Source of the DNA: Methylobacterium segetis
Lineage (GTDB): Bacteria > Pseudomonadota > Alphaproteobacteria > Rhizobiales > Beijerinckiaceae
DNA length: 64,000 bases
Reading direction: 5' to 3'
NCBI RefSeq assembly: GCF_004348265.1
Contig: NZ_SMNT01000001.1
Location: 1 to 64,000, forward strand
Position 1 is the first letter of the stretch; the number at the start of each line of letters is the position of its first letter. The position numbers and the translations under genes are program-made. Below, piece by piece: positions 43,428-51,972 of the stretch. The notes under the pieces were generated by a model. That model ran no database searches, was not told the DNA's origin, and worked only from the letters and a program-made list of their open reading frames with translations.

Positions 43428-43910
43428 ATGCTCGCCACCGACACCCAGTTTCTCGACGTGCTCCTCCCCGCCGCGATCCACCTGCACGAGGCGATGGTCG
43501 AGGAGGGCGCCACCACCCCCGCGGCCATCGAGGCGCTCCTCGCTCGCCTCGCCCCCGACCTCGACGCGGACGCCAGCCGCTTCGTCCTGCGCCTGGCCAC
43601 CTGGGTGGCGTTCTACACCCAGCACGTCATTGACGAGGCCTTGTCGAATATTATCCACGCCGCAGACCCGACGCTCGCGCTGGGTGCGTTTTCCGTCCAG
43701 TCAAAGTGGGCGGCCTTCGACCTGCGGGTCTGCCGGCGCAAGCACGCTGACGACCCCGACAAGGACCGGCTGCGCGATGAGGAGGTCGAGTACTTCCGCG
43801 CGAAGGTGGCGGGCATGCCCTTCTATGCCTTCGGGCGACTGTTCCGTGAGCAGCTCGCCAAGGATCCCCCACATGACTCGAACGAGGAGGACATCGACGA
43901 CATCGACTGA
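43428..43910 (+). CDS. hypothetical protein with acidic C-terminus
   Basis: A 160-residue helical protein. It has helices at about residues 8-30 and 50-75 (SRFVLRLATWVAFYTQHVIDEAL), a basic segment CRRKHADDPDKDRLRDEE, and an acidic tail ending EEDIDDID. It has no recognisable domain and no signal peptide. It is last in the plus-strand group 40984-43910. The function is unknown. Confidence 0.6.
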   Translation: MLATDTQFLDVLLPAAIHLHEAMVEEGATTPAAIEALLARLAPDLDADASRFVLRLATWVAFYTQHVIDEALSNIIHAADPTLALGAFSVQSKWAAFDLRVCRRKHADDPDKDRLRDEEVEYFRAKVAGMPFYAFGRLFREQLAKDPPHDSNEEDIDDID

Positions 43911-44288
43911 TCCGTGCGGCTGCGGCCTCGAAAATTCAAGCCGCAGCTCCGCCCCCCGCCTACCCATTCGTCAGCCACGCTGTGGAAGCCGGAGCTGGCC
44001 GATTGCCGTCCGTCCGCTAACAGGCTCAAGTTGCGAGCAAGTGGACGTTCGACGCGGGACCGGTGAAGGCCTCAAAATGACCCTTTGCGGACATTCGAGG
44101 CGCTACCGCTCAAGGTCTGGATGGGGTGGGGAGCGGGCTTGAGCGGGGCGACCGAAACCGGACTTTCCGCATCCGACCCAACCCAGTCGTTTTGCCCGGC
44201 CTCGACTGAGTCGGGAAGCGGTCGTTCGCCCCTCTCCGTTCCGGCAGCATTGCACCCGTTTCTTTCAACAACCGGCACGGCCGTTTCA
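43911..44288. other. intergenic region with degenerate repeat remnants
   Basis: The 378 bases between two convergent genes hold no supported gene. At 44076-44088 the 13-mer AATGACCCTTTGC has an exact inverted copy at 47359-47371. The sequence around 44140-44230 resembles intergenic sequence at 62905-62990, which I take as decayed members of dispersed repeat families. Confidence 0.4.
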
Positions 44289-46286
44289 TCAGTTCCGGGA
44301 CCGTGGCACCACCTTGCCGAGAATGCGCCCGAGCTGGTCGGCCGAGTACGGCTTGTGCAGTAGCTCGAAGCCGTGCAGCCCGTCCTGGGCCAGCACGTGG
44401 CTGTAGCCCGACGTCAACAGGATTGGCAGGTTCGGCAGCCGGCGTTGGAGTGTCTTGGCCAGCGCGATGCCCCCCATGCCGGGCATGACCACGTCGGAGA
44501 ACACCACGTCGAAGCCGGCGCCGTCGGCACCGAGCTTTTCCAGCGCCTCCTCGGCGTTGGCGGCCCAGGTCGTCCGGTAGCCAATATCCTCTAGGATCTG
44601 GGTGGCGAAGCGGCCGACCTCGACGTTGTCCTCGACTATGAGCACACACTGACCCTCGCCGCTGGGGAAGCTCTTGTCGTCCCGGAGAACTGCCGGTAGC
44701 TCGCAGGCATCACCAATGATCTTCGGCAGGTAGAGTCTGAAGGTCGTGCCGCGACCGGGCTCGCTCTCGACCTCGACGTCGCCGCCCGACTGCTTGGTGA
44801 AGCCGAAGACCTGGCTGAGGCCGAGCCCGGTCCCCTTGCCGACCTCCTTCGTGGTGAAGAAGGGCTCGAAGATGCGGGCGACCTGATCCGCGGCGATCCC
44901 ACTGCCGGTGTCGGTGAGGGAGACGCACGCGAAGAGGCCGGGTGCAGCGGCATGCCCGCGGATCGGCGGCAGGTTGCCCGTATGGTTCACGCGCAATGTC
45001 AATGTGCCTTCGCCGTTCATGGCGTCCCGGGCGTTCACCGCCATGTTGACGAGTGCAGTCTCGAACTGGCTCACGTCCGCCATCACGAAGCAGGGTTCGT
45101 CCGGGATTTCGGTCGTCACGCGGATCCGGGCGCCGGTGACCGTGTCGAGCATGTCGGCGACGCCGCGAAGCCGTTCGCCGACCTCGAACATCTCCGGCTT
45201 CAGGGCCTGCCGCCGCGCGAAGGCGAGGAGTTGGCCGGTGAGCTTCGCCGCCCTGTCGACCGTGTCGGAGACCGCGTCCATGTAGCGAGTGCGGCGGTCC
45301 TCGGGTAGGTCCGGCCGGCGCAGGAAGTCGACCGACGAGCGGATGATTGTCAGCAGGTTGTTGAAGTCGTGCGCCACGCCGCCGGTCAATTGCCCGACCG
45401 CCTCCAACTTCTGCGATTGGCGCAACGCCTCCTCCGCCTGGACTAGCGCGGCGGCCTGCTCATGCTCGACCGTCGTATGCCGGCCCGTCGCGTAGATCTG
45501 GCCGTCCTCGAACGCGCCGGTCCAGGCGAACAGGCGATAGGTCCCGTCTATGTGCCTAAGGCGGTACTCGTAAGGTTCGACGAGCGGTGTCGTCATGATG
45601 CGGCCGAGGGCGGCCCGCGTCGGCTCCAGGTCATCAGGGTGGGTGAATTCGGCAAAGCCCTGCCCGACAAGGTCGGCAGCCTCCCAGCCGAGCAGGTCCG
45701 TCCAGGCCGCGTTCACCGCCAGCAGCGTCCCTTGCGCGTCGGCGATGGCAAGGAGATCCGGCGAGAGCCGCCAGGCCCGATCGAGGGCGCGCGCACGGTC
45801 GGCGACCCGGGCTTCGAGGGTCAGGTTGAGCTCCAGCAGCGCGACCGTGGCCTGCTCCGAGACGCGGCGCGCCTCCAGCATCTCGCGCTCGTAGCGTCGG
45901 CGGTCCGAGGCGTTGAAGACGGTGATCCGGATAAAGCGCACGCCGCCCGCCTCATCCTTGCGCACGACAGCGTTCACGAGGACCGGCAGCGTCGTGCCGT
46001 CGGCGCGCACGAGGTCGAGGGCGACCTCGTCGAAGTAGCCCTGCATCCTTAGCATCGGCGCGAAATGGGTCTCGTAATAGACCTTGCCGGCGATGTTCAA
46101 GAGATCGAGGAAGCGGCTTCCGACGAGGTCTTTCGCCGGGTGACCCAGCCAGGTCGAGAGCGTCCGGTTGACCTTCGAGATGCGTCCGTTCGGCAAAGCG
46201 GAGGCGTAGCCGCAGGGCGCGTTTTCGAACAGGTCCTCCAAGTCGTCCACGTCCGGCACCGGAAGGGTGGCGGGCGTTTCATCCAC
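44289..46286 (-). CDS. PAS hybrid histidine kinase coupled to RsbQ-like protein
   Basis: A 665-residue soluble protein: an N-terminal PAS domain (about 8-130; ENAPCGYASALPNGRI), a short coiled coil, a second PAS (about 170-285), HisKA with phosphoacceptor in GGVAHDFNNLLT, an HATPase domain (NMAVNARDAMNG, DTGSGIA, KGTGLGLSQVFG) and a C-terminal receiver with acceptor Asp in FDVVFSDVVMPGMGG and Lys in LLHKPYS. I chose the GTG at 46286 because GAGGA lies 7 bases upstream. It shares the 8-base overlap GTGGATGA with the end of the RsbQ-like gene, so both are produced together. The output partner is unknown. Confidence 0.85.
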   Translation of the reverse strand: MDETPATLPVPDVDDLEDLFENAPCGYASALPNGRISKVNRTLSTWLGHPAKDLVGSRFLDLLNIAGKVYYETHFAPMLRMQGYFDEVALDLVRADGTTLPVLVNAVVRKDEAGGVRFIRITVFNASDRRRYEREMLEARRVSEQATVALLELNLTLEARVADRARALDRAWRLSPDLLAIADAQGTLLAVNAAWTDLLGWEAADLVGQGFAEFTHPDDLEPTRAALGRIMTTPLVEPYEYRLRHIDGTYRLFAWTGAFEDGQIYATGRHTTVEHEQAAALVQAEEALRQSQKLEAVGQLTGGVAHDFNNLLTIIRSSVDFLRRPDLPEDRRTRYMDAVSDTVDRAAKLTGQLLAFARRQALKPEMFEVGERLRGVADMLDTVTGARIRVTTEIPDEPCFVMADVSQFETALVNMAVNARDAMNGEGTLTLRVNHTGNLPPIRGHAAAPGLFACVSLTDTGSGIAADQVARIFEPFFTTKEVGKGTGLGLSQVFGFTKQSGGDVEVESEPGRGTTFRLYLPKIIGDACELPAVLRDDKSFPSGEGQCVLIVEDNVEVGRFATQILEDIGYRTTWAANAEEALEKLGADGAGFDVVFSDVVMPGMGGIALAKTLQRRLPNLPILLTSGYSHVLAQDGLHGFELLHKPYSADQLGRILGKVVPRSRN

Positions 46287-47061
46287 GGCTCGGTCCTCGA
46301 AGGAAGGCCTGGATGGCCGCAATGGTCTCCGCGGGCGCGCTCAGGTTCGGGCAATGGCCCGTCGCGTCGAGCAGTGCAAGCTCGCTGTTGGCCAGGTGTC
46401 GGTGCACGTACGCGCCAACTTCCAGTGGTGCGATTACGTCCTCGGAACTTTGGATGACGAGGCAGCGGGCCTCCACGCCCGCGAGATCGGCGCGGTTGTC
46501 TGCAAGGAAGGTCGTGCGGGCGAAGCGCTTCGCGATGTCCGGGTCGGTGCGGCAGAAGCTGTTGGTCAGTTCCTCACCGAGTTCGGGACGGTCGGCGTTT
46601 CCCATCATCGACGGCGCCATCGCCTGGGACCACCCCATGTAATTCGTGTCGAGCAAGTCGAGCAGCTCCTCGACCTGCCGGCGGGTGAAGCCGCCGACGT
46701 AGCCGTCATCGTCGAGATAGCGCGGCGAGGGGCAGACCAGGACGAGGCTCTCGAACAGTTCCGGGGCCTTTTTCGCGGCCAGAACGCCGATCATCGCGCT
46801 GACAGAGTGCCCGACGAACACGCCGCCGACCACCGACAGACCGCGGCAGAGCGCGACCACGTCGTCGGCATAGCCGTCGAGCGAGGCGTGCCTGTCGGCT
46901 TCGTAGGCAGCCAAGTCTGATCCGCCGGCCCCGATATGGTCGAACACGATCGTGCGATAGTGCTCCTCGAAGGCCGGAGCCACGAAGCGCCACATGTTCT
47001 GGTCGCAACCAAAGCCGTGCGCGAAGACCATTGGGGTCGCGCCGGTACCGGCCTGCCTCAC
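46279..47061 (-). CDS. RsbQ-like alpha/beta hydrolase (small-molecule sensor type)
   Basis: A 260-residue hydrolase. It matches RsbQ of Bacillus: VFAHGFGCDQNMWRFVAPAF near the start, catalytic Ser in VGHSVSAMIG, Asp in SSEDVIAP and His in ATGHCPNLS. RsbQ and its plant relatives D14/KAI2 act as receptors that bind or hydrolyse a small molecule and then contact a partner; RsbQ partners a PAS-containing phosphatase. Here the overlapping partner is a PAS kinase. The only normal start is the GTG at 47061, although the codons before it (SVVQRHN) also look family-like. Confidence 0.85.
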   Translation of the reverse strand: MRQAGTGATPMVFAHGFGCDQNMWRFVAPAFEEHYRTIVFDHIGAGGSDLAAYEADRHASLDGYADDVVALCRGLSVVGGVFVGHSVSAMIGVLAAKKAPELFESLVLVCPSPRYLDDDGYVGGFTRRQVEELLDLLDTNYMGWSQAMAPSMMGNADRPELGEELTNSFCRTDPDIAKRFARTTFLADNRADLAGVEARCLVIQSSEDVIAPLEVGAYVHRHLANSELALLDATGHCPNLSAPAETIAAIQAFLRGPSRG

Positions 47062-47433
47062 ATTGTGTCGTTGAACGACGGAAAAGCCCGCACTCCTTGG
47101 AGGTCAGCTGTCTAGCATGCATCTGCTGACAGCGCTTGCCCAACATGCCTGCCATGCGAGCGGGAGTTTTTCAGGTGCGCAGGGGTCGGCCTGTCCACTT
47201 CGGAATCCGGTTGCGACCGTATCGCAGCCAGTGCTCGCTACTGAGCAAACCTCCGCTCTGACGCCTCCGCCGCGAGGAAGCGGATTGGCAGAAGTCGTCC
47301 CGTCCCAGTCGTCGGCGAAAGCGATACCGAGTAGCCTAAACGGACCTTCTGAACTTCTGCAAAGGGTCATTCGGCACCCTGGGGGCGACCATCCTGCTGG
47401 CCCGCCGCGGCCATTTCGACCGCGGCGCCCGGT
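47062..47433. other. intergenic region upstream of the RsbQ-like gene
   Basis: No gene is supported in these 372 bases. They include the inverted copy (47359-47371) of the 13-mer at 44076, a small hairpin CGCCGCGG/CCGCGGCG at 47403-47427 just after the recombinase stop, and an AAGGAG sequence (minus strand, about 47095-47100) that would be a good ribosome binding site but lacks an in-frame start codon at the right distance. Confidence 0.4.
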
Positions 47434-48063
47434 TCATATCTCGGTCTGCTCTGAGAGGATCAGCGCGTCGTCAACCTCAATGCCGAGGTAGCGAACCGTG
47501 CTCTCCAGCTTGGTATGGCCAAGGAGCAGTTGGCAGGCTCGAATATTGCCGGTTCGCTTGTAGACCAGCGCGACCTTCGTGCGGCGCAGGCTGTGCGTAC
47601 CGAACGCCGAAGGGTCCAGGCCGATCAAGGCGACCCAGCGGTCGACCAGCCGACTGTAGTGCCGCGTCGTGAGATGCTCTCCGAGCCGACTCCGGCTTGG
47701 AAACAGCCAGTCGCCGGCTTTCAACCTGCGCGCAGTCAACCAAGCCGCGAGAGCCTCGCGCGTCGGTTCGGTGATCTCGAACGGAACCGGCCTGCCGGTC
47801 TTGCGCTGGCAGACGGTCGCTCGGAGACGCACGGCGTCGCCCAGGTAGATGTCGCTCACGCGCAGGCCGACGAGATCACACCCGCGCAGCTTGCTGTCGA
47901 CGGCAAGGTTGAACAGGGCGAGGTCTCGCGTGCGGTTGGCGAGTTGGAGGCGCGTGCGCAGGGCCCAGATGTGCTTCGGCTTCAGCGGCGGTTTGGGTCC
48001 GACGATACGGCCGCGGTTCCAGGGAACACGTGTGCTGGTGGGAACAGTGACAACTTCGGACAT
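47434..48063 (-). CDS. small tyrosine recombinase (catalytic-domain type)
   Basis: A 209-residue protein consisting nearly only of the catalytic domain. Arg is in SKLRGCDLVGL, the His-x-x-Arg in THSLRRTK, then LLGHTKLESTVRYLG with the second His and the Tyr nucleophile. The core-binding domain is very short. Such stand-alone recombinases are common in Rhizobiales accessory DNA. The ATG at 48063 starts the conserved part. It might move the RsbQ/kinase cassette, but no ends were proven. Confidence 0.8.
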   Translation of the reverse strand: MSEVVTVPTSTRVPWNRGRIVGPKPPLKPKHIWALRTRLQLANRTRDLALFNLAVDSKLRGCDLVGLRVSDIYLGDAVRLRATVCQRKTGRPVPFEITEPTREALAAWLTARRLKAGDWLFPSRSRLGEHLTTRHYSRLVDRWVALIGLDPSAFGTHSLRRTKVALVYKRTGNIRACQLLLGHTKLESTVRYLGIEVDDALILSEQTEI

Positions 48064-48230
48064 GACAGGCTCCTGGGTTGAGGAGCCCGCCATGAGGAAC
48101 CCGATGCTGCCAGTGAGCCCAATGTTGAATGACGGCTCTCTGCAACACAAGCCGACATTGGCGCCGGCGGGCCTGGACCGTTGCTCCCGACCCTTAGCGG
48201 ACCGTCCATAGATCATGAGTTTCGAACGTC

Positions 48231-48548
48231 TTATTGCCGTGCGCGTCTACGTGACTTCGGAGGTGTTGATGTATGCGGTGCATGTGTATCAGCCTCATCC
48301 ACCGGATTAGCGCTGCCAGCGATCATTCCACCAAGGCGAAAAAGTTCAGCGCGGGCTTTGGTGTGGATGTCGGTCACGTCATCATGTCCCAGACCTGGTA
48401 CGATGACCGTGCATTGATGCTCGTAACCGCTTGCCGTGTGCAAAGCGAAGGTCACGATCCAGACCGGCGCTCTTGCGGGGCCGTAAGTTGTAAATTCGAT
48501 CCGGCGCGGCTCGATCCGAAACGTCTGATCCAATTTTAATTTCCCCAC
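48231..48548 (-). CDS. hypothetical protein in lower-GC patch
   Basis: A 105-residue protein with a strand-rich first half (FRIEPRRIEFTTYGPARAPVWIVTFAL) and a basic, Pro/Ser-rich tail. It has no known motif. Base composition here is close to 55% GC, lower than the flanks, as for the next gene, which suggests recent acquisition. It could be a small accessory or phage-derived protein. Confidence 0.5.
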   Translation of the reverse strand: MGKLKLDQTFRIEPRRIEFTTYGPARAPVWIVTFALHTASGYEHQCTVIVPGLGHDDVTDIHTKARAELFRLGGMIAGSANPVDEADTHAPHTSTPPKSRRRARQ

Positions 48549-48568
48549 GATTGAGCAAGACCGAAGAT

Positions 48569-48811
48569 TTAAGGATTGTAACGCCGAACCTCGCCCGGCT
48601 TGAGTTTAGCCGCTTTTAGATAATCGGGACTTGCCCATGCTTTATCGAACCGAAAGGCATACGCCGCGCCTTGCTGGGTTGCCGATATAAATTTTTGAAT
48701 AGATCTTTCAGCGTTGAATTGATTCTCAGCCATCACAATCACCTGATATTCCTCAATAAATCGAATATCGGAAGATGTCCCTTCTGAAACTGTCGCGATA
48801 AATGGAACCAT
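48569..48811 (-). CDS. small hypothetical protein in lower-GC patch
   Basis: An 80-residue protein with FIEEYQVIVMAENQFNAERSI and KLKPGEVRRYNP. Its GC content is about 45-50%, the lowest in the window, and its codon use differs clearly from the host genes. It lies 20 bases upstream of the other small gene on the same strand. The function is unknown. Confidence 0.5.
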   Translation of the reverse strand: MVPFIATVSEGTSSDIRFIEEYQVIVMAENQFNAERSIQKFISATQQGAAYAFRFDKAWASPDYLKAAKLKPGEVRRYNP

Positions 48812-48882
48812 GACCCCTCAGAACGCTGTCCAGATGCACGTTCGGGGCAGCGATAGAGCCCCACACAGCTATGCACGCAACC

Positions 48883-49557
48883 CTAATGCGTCCGCTGCCC
48901 TGCCAAAGCAGCCCGATCTACGAGCTGAACCTGACCGCGCCGCAGCTCGACCAAACCCTTTTCTGCCCACTCGCCAAGGACCCGGCTGACCACCTCGCGC
49001 ACGCTTCCAACATCAGCGGCAAGCTGTTGATGTGTTTTGGCGACGATACCGGCGGGGTCAGCCTCGATAATAAGTCGTCGTGCAAGACGCTGCTCAAGCG
49101 GCGCGAAAGCAACCTCTTCCACCAGTGCGAACATGCTGGCGAGAAGCTTGGTGTAGTCGTCCAGTACGAAGCGGCGGAATTCTTCGCTTTCAGCCATAAG
49201 CTGCCGAAATGTACTGACTGGAAAGGCCGCCAGTTCAGTGCGCTCCTCGGCAATGCTCTCGGCGGGAAATTTACCGCCGGAGAGCAGACATTGTGTGGTT
49301 AGCACACAAGTGCCGCCGCCTGTCACTTTGTAGATCAGCATCTCGCGCCCGGATTCCGACATGCGGAACACACGGGTGCGGCCCTCGATGCACATCAGGT
49401 AGTTGACGCATTCGCCTTCCAACTCGTAGGCGGTCGCACCCGCCTCGAGCACTGGAAACTGCACTGTGCCGCGGGCAATCTGAAGGTGAGCAGCGCTCAG
49501 CGCTTGCACGACGGGGAAGCGCTCGACCCAGCGCTCAATCCGGTGGCTGTCCGGCAT
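48883..49557 (-). CDS. Crp/Fnr family transcriptional regulator
   Basis: A 224-residue protein. Residues about 20-120 form a cyclic-nucleotide-binding-type barrel (GECVNYLMCIEGRTRVFRMSESGREMLIYKVTGGGTC) and about 150-215 a winged helix (HQQLAADVGSVREVVSRVLGEWAEKGLV). No Fe-S cysteine cluster at the N-terminus, so not a classic FNR. GAGG lies 9 bases before the ATG at 49557, which I chose over 49572. It diverges from a pentapeptide-repeat gene, and a strong palindrome with half-sites GGTGACC lies in between. Confidence 0.85.
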   Translation of the reverse strand: MPDSHRIERWVERFPVVQALSAAHLQIARGTVQFPVLEAGATAYELEGECVNYLMCIEGRTRVFRMSESGREMLIYKVTGGGTCVLTTQCLLSGGKFPAESIAEERTELAAFPVSTFRQLMAESEEFRRFVLDDYTKLLASMFALVEEVAFAPLEQRLARRLIIEADPAGIVAKTHQQLAADVGSVREVVSRVLGEWAEKGLVELRRGQVQLVDRAALAGQRTH

Positions 49558-49634
49558 CTGGCATAACCTCATGTCGGCTCGCTGCGCAGTATGCCCGGCC
49601 GATCTTGCGTTTCCTTCCCGCAGGGCATGGGTTT

Positions 49635-49650
49635 GGTGACCTGGGTCACC
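49635..49650. promoter_or_regulatory. Crp/Fnr-type operator palindrome
   Basis: GGTGACC-TG-GGTCACC is a perfect 7-base inverted repeat. It lies 78 bases upstream of the Crp/Fnr start and 98 bases upstream of the divergent pentapeptide-repeat gene. Spacing and half-sites suit a Crp/Fnr dimer. Confidence 0.55.
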
Positions 49651-49747
49651 GACCAGCCCGGCGCCCTGTCTTAGCATCTCCTCACAACAAAAGACGAGAT
49701 GAGTGTCAGGCGGCGATCCCCCCCGGCACTCCGTTGGGAGAAAACGG

Positions 49748-50548
49748 ATGCGCGCCTTAACCCTTAGTCTCGTACTTGCCACGTTGGCCGCTGGTCCCGC
49801 CGCCGCCGAGCAGGATTTGCTGCTTGGGGCGGACATGACCTCACCATCGATGACCCAAGCCCAGATGAGCCGGGCCGATGTCGAGGCCATGATTGGCAAG
49901 GCGAACGGCCAGCCCCTCGATCTGTCGGACAAAGCACTGTCGGGCCTCGACCTGTCGGGGCTCAACCTCCGGGGCGCGAACCTGCGCACGGCTCGGCTCA
50001 ACAAGGCCAATCTACGCGGCACCGACCTCAGCGGCGCAAACCTCGAACAGGCATGGCTCCTGAAGGCAGACCTTTCCGGGGCCAAGCTCACGGACGCGAA
50101 AATGTTCGGCATCACTGCGCGGGAGGCCAACCTCAGCGGGGCCGACCTCAGCCGGTCCATGCCCATCGGCGATTTCAAGGGCGCCAACATGAGCGGCGCC
50201 ACGCTGGTCGATCTCAAGGGCGGAGCCAACATCAAGAATCAGTCTATGGGTCTGATGCGGGCGGTGTTCACCTCGGTGAACCTGTCGGGCGCGAACCTCA
50301 AGGGAGCCAACCTCGGCCGGTCACGCCTGGAGTATGCGAATCTCAAGGATGCCGATCTCACTGGCGTGGTGCTGATGGGCTCGGACTTGTCCGGGGCCAA
50401 TTTGACCGGTGCTACGGTCACGGGCGCGGACTTCAAGAACGTCGATGTCAGCGGCGCTCGTCTCATTGACCTCCAAGGTCAGTCCGAGGCCAAGGACTGG
50501 GCGGAGAGGGTGAACATCGACCGTGCCGTCACTCAGGCATCCGATTGA
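49748..50548 (+). CDS. exported pentapeptide-repeat protein
   Basis: A 266-residue protein with a signal peptide (LTLSLVLATLAAGPAAA, cut near residue 20) and a pentapeptide-repeat beta-helix over about residues 60-250 (A(D/N)LxG pattern, for example LSGLDLSGLNLRGANLR). Most such proteins lack a known role; some mimic DNA, but a periplasmic location argues against that here. GGGAG precedes the ATG at 49748. It is probably controlled by the divergent Crp/Fnr regulator. Confidence 0.85.
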   Translation: MRALTLSLVLATLAAGPAAAEQDLLLGADMTSPSMTQAQMSRADVEAMIGKANGQPLDLSDKALSGLDLSGLNLRGANLRTARLNKANLRGTDLSGANLEQAWLLKADLSGAKLTDAKMFGITAREANLSGADLSRSMPIGDFKGANMSGATLVDLKGGANIKNQSMGLMRAVFTSVNLSGANLKGANLGRSRLEYANLKDADLTGVVLMGSDLSGANLTGATVTGADFKNVDVSGARLIDLQGQSEAKDWAERVNIDRAVTQASD

Positions 50549-50731
50549 TCCGCCCGTTCACCAACCTGACGGCCCGCCTCTGACCTCAACGGTTTCTGTC
50601 TCCAGAAACCCAGTCAGCGGGAATCTACAACGTTCCCTGATATCAGCGAAGCCGCAAACTCGGGTTGCCCAATCGACAAGACTGGCTTCGAGCCAAAGCA
50701 CGACGTTCGTCGTCCCCAGCTAAATCATCGC

Positions 50732-50751
50732 ATCACGTGATCAAAATGATC
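50732..50751. promoter_or_regulatory. palindromic operator candidate before the YeiH-like gene
   Basis: ATCACGTGAT is a perfect palindrome, and it overlaps a second inverted repeat GATCA-AAA-TGATC. They lie 75-94 bases upstream of the YeiH-like start. A LysR regulator of the type that controls YeiH genes is encoded nearby at 53079-53963. Confidence 0.4.
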
Positions 50752-50825
50752 GATACGTTCCGTTGGAGCGAACGAATGGATGCGGTCATGGTCGTGGCAG
50801 ATCCAGTCCACGAGGTGCACGCACC

Positions 50826-51908
50826 ATGCCCGCAGCAGCCTTTCTCCGATCACGCGCGCTTGCCCTGTCTTCCATCCTGCCCGGCCTGAGCCTTTGCCTC
50901 GCGGTGACGGGCGCCGCCCTCGGGCTGGAGATGGTCGAGAAGCATATCTTCGGCCGTGCGTGGCTGGAGGCTCTGGTCCTCGCCATCGTGCTGGGCACGG
51001 CCGTCCGCACGGCCTGGAACCCTGGTCGGCGCTTCGCTCGCGGTATCGCGTTCGGCGCCAAGACCGTCCTGGAAATCGCCGTCGTCCTGCTCGGCGCCTC
51101 GCTCAGCCTCGGGACGCTGCTCGCGGCCGGGCCGGGGCTCCTCGTCGGCATCGCGGTGGTGGTGGCCCTCGCCATTGCGGCGAGCTACGGCATCGGCCGA
51201 GTTCTCGGGTTGACCCCGCGCCTGGCCATCCTCGTCGCCTGCGGCAACTCGATCTGTGGAAACTCGGCGATCGCGGCGGCGGCCCCGGTGATCGACGCGG
51301 ACGGCGAGGACGTCGCCTCGTCCATCGCTTTCACCGCCGTGCTCGGCGTTCTCGTCGTTCTCGGGTTGCCGCTGCTCGTGCCGCTGCTCGGACTCTCACC
51401 GATGCAGTACGGTGTGCTCGCGGGGCTCACGGTCTACGCCGTGCCGCAGGTTCTCGCCGCAACCGCCCCGGTGGCCGCCCTCAGCGTCCAAGTCGGCACC
51501 CTGGTCAAGCTGGTCCGCGTGCTGATGCTTGGGCCAGTGGTCCTGGCTCTCTCGCTCGGGATTAGCTGGCTGCGCGCGGGGACGGGCGTGACCGTACCGC
51601 ACCGCACGGCCGGCGAGCGCCCCGCCTCGGGCCGGATGCCGCTGCACCGGCTGGTGCCGTGGTTCATCCTCGCCTTCCTGGCCTTGACGGGTCTTCGCTC
51701 CGCGGAACTCGTTCCCGAAGCGGCTTTGCACCCCATGGCCACGACGGCGAACGCGCTGACCATCGTGTCGATGGCGGCCCTCGGCCTCGGCGTCGACGTG
51801 CGCAGCGTCGCCAAGGCGGGACCGCGCGTCACCCTGGCGGTGGTCGCTTCGCTCGCCGCTCTGACGGCCGTGAGCCTCGGGCTTATCTGGCTGCTCGGCA
51901 TCGCCTGA
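50826..51908 (+). CDS. YeiH/UPF0324 family putative sulfate/sulfite exporter
   Basis: A 360-residue membrane protein with about 10 spans. The GNSICGNSAIAAAAPVI motif and LLGASLSLGTLLAAGPG are family hallmarks. YeiH-type proteins are proposed exporters of sulfate or sulfite. Context supports this: the next gene is a sulfite-oxidase-like enzyme and a LysR regulator follows. The ATG at 50826 was chosen because the sequence before it is hydrophilic noise. Confidence 0.85.
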   Translation: MPAAAFLRSRALALSSILPGLSLCLAVTGAALGLEMVEKHIFGRAWLEALVLAIVLGTAVRTAWNPGRRFARGIAFGAKTVLEIAVVLLGASLSLGTLLAAGPGLLVGIAVVVALAIAASYGIGRVLGLTPRLAILVACGNSICGNSAIAAAAPVIDADGEDVASSIAFTAVLGVLVVLGLPLLVPLLGLSPMQYGVLAGLTVYAVPQVLAATAPVAALSVQVGTLVKLVRVLMLGPVVLALSLGISWLRAGTGVTVPHRTAGERPASGRMPLHRLVPWFILAFLALTGLRSAELVPEAALHPMATTANALTIVSMAALGLGVDVRSVAKAGPRVTLAVVASLAALTAVSLGLIWLLGIA

Positions 51909-51972
51909 AATAGGCCTGCCACCCGGCGCGTACGAGCGCGTTGGAGTCCGACCTTCTGCGATAGAGACACCC

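Noticed and set aside
48871..49302. Plus-strand gene of 143 codons
   Set aside because: It lies opposite the DNA-binding half of the Crp/Fnr gene, whose winged-helix motif is clear.
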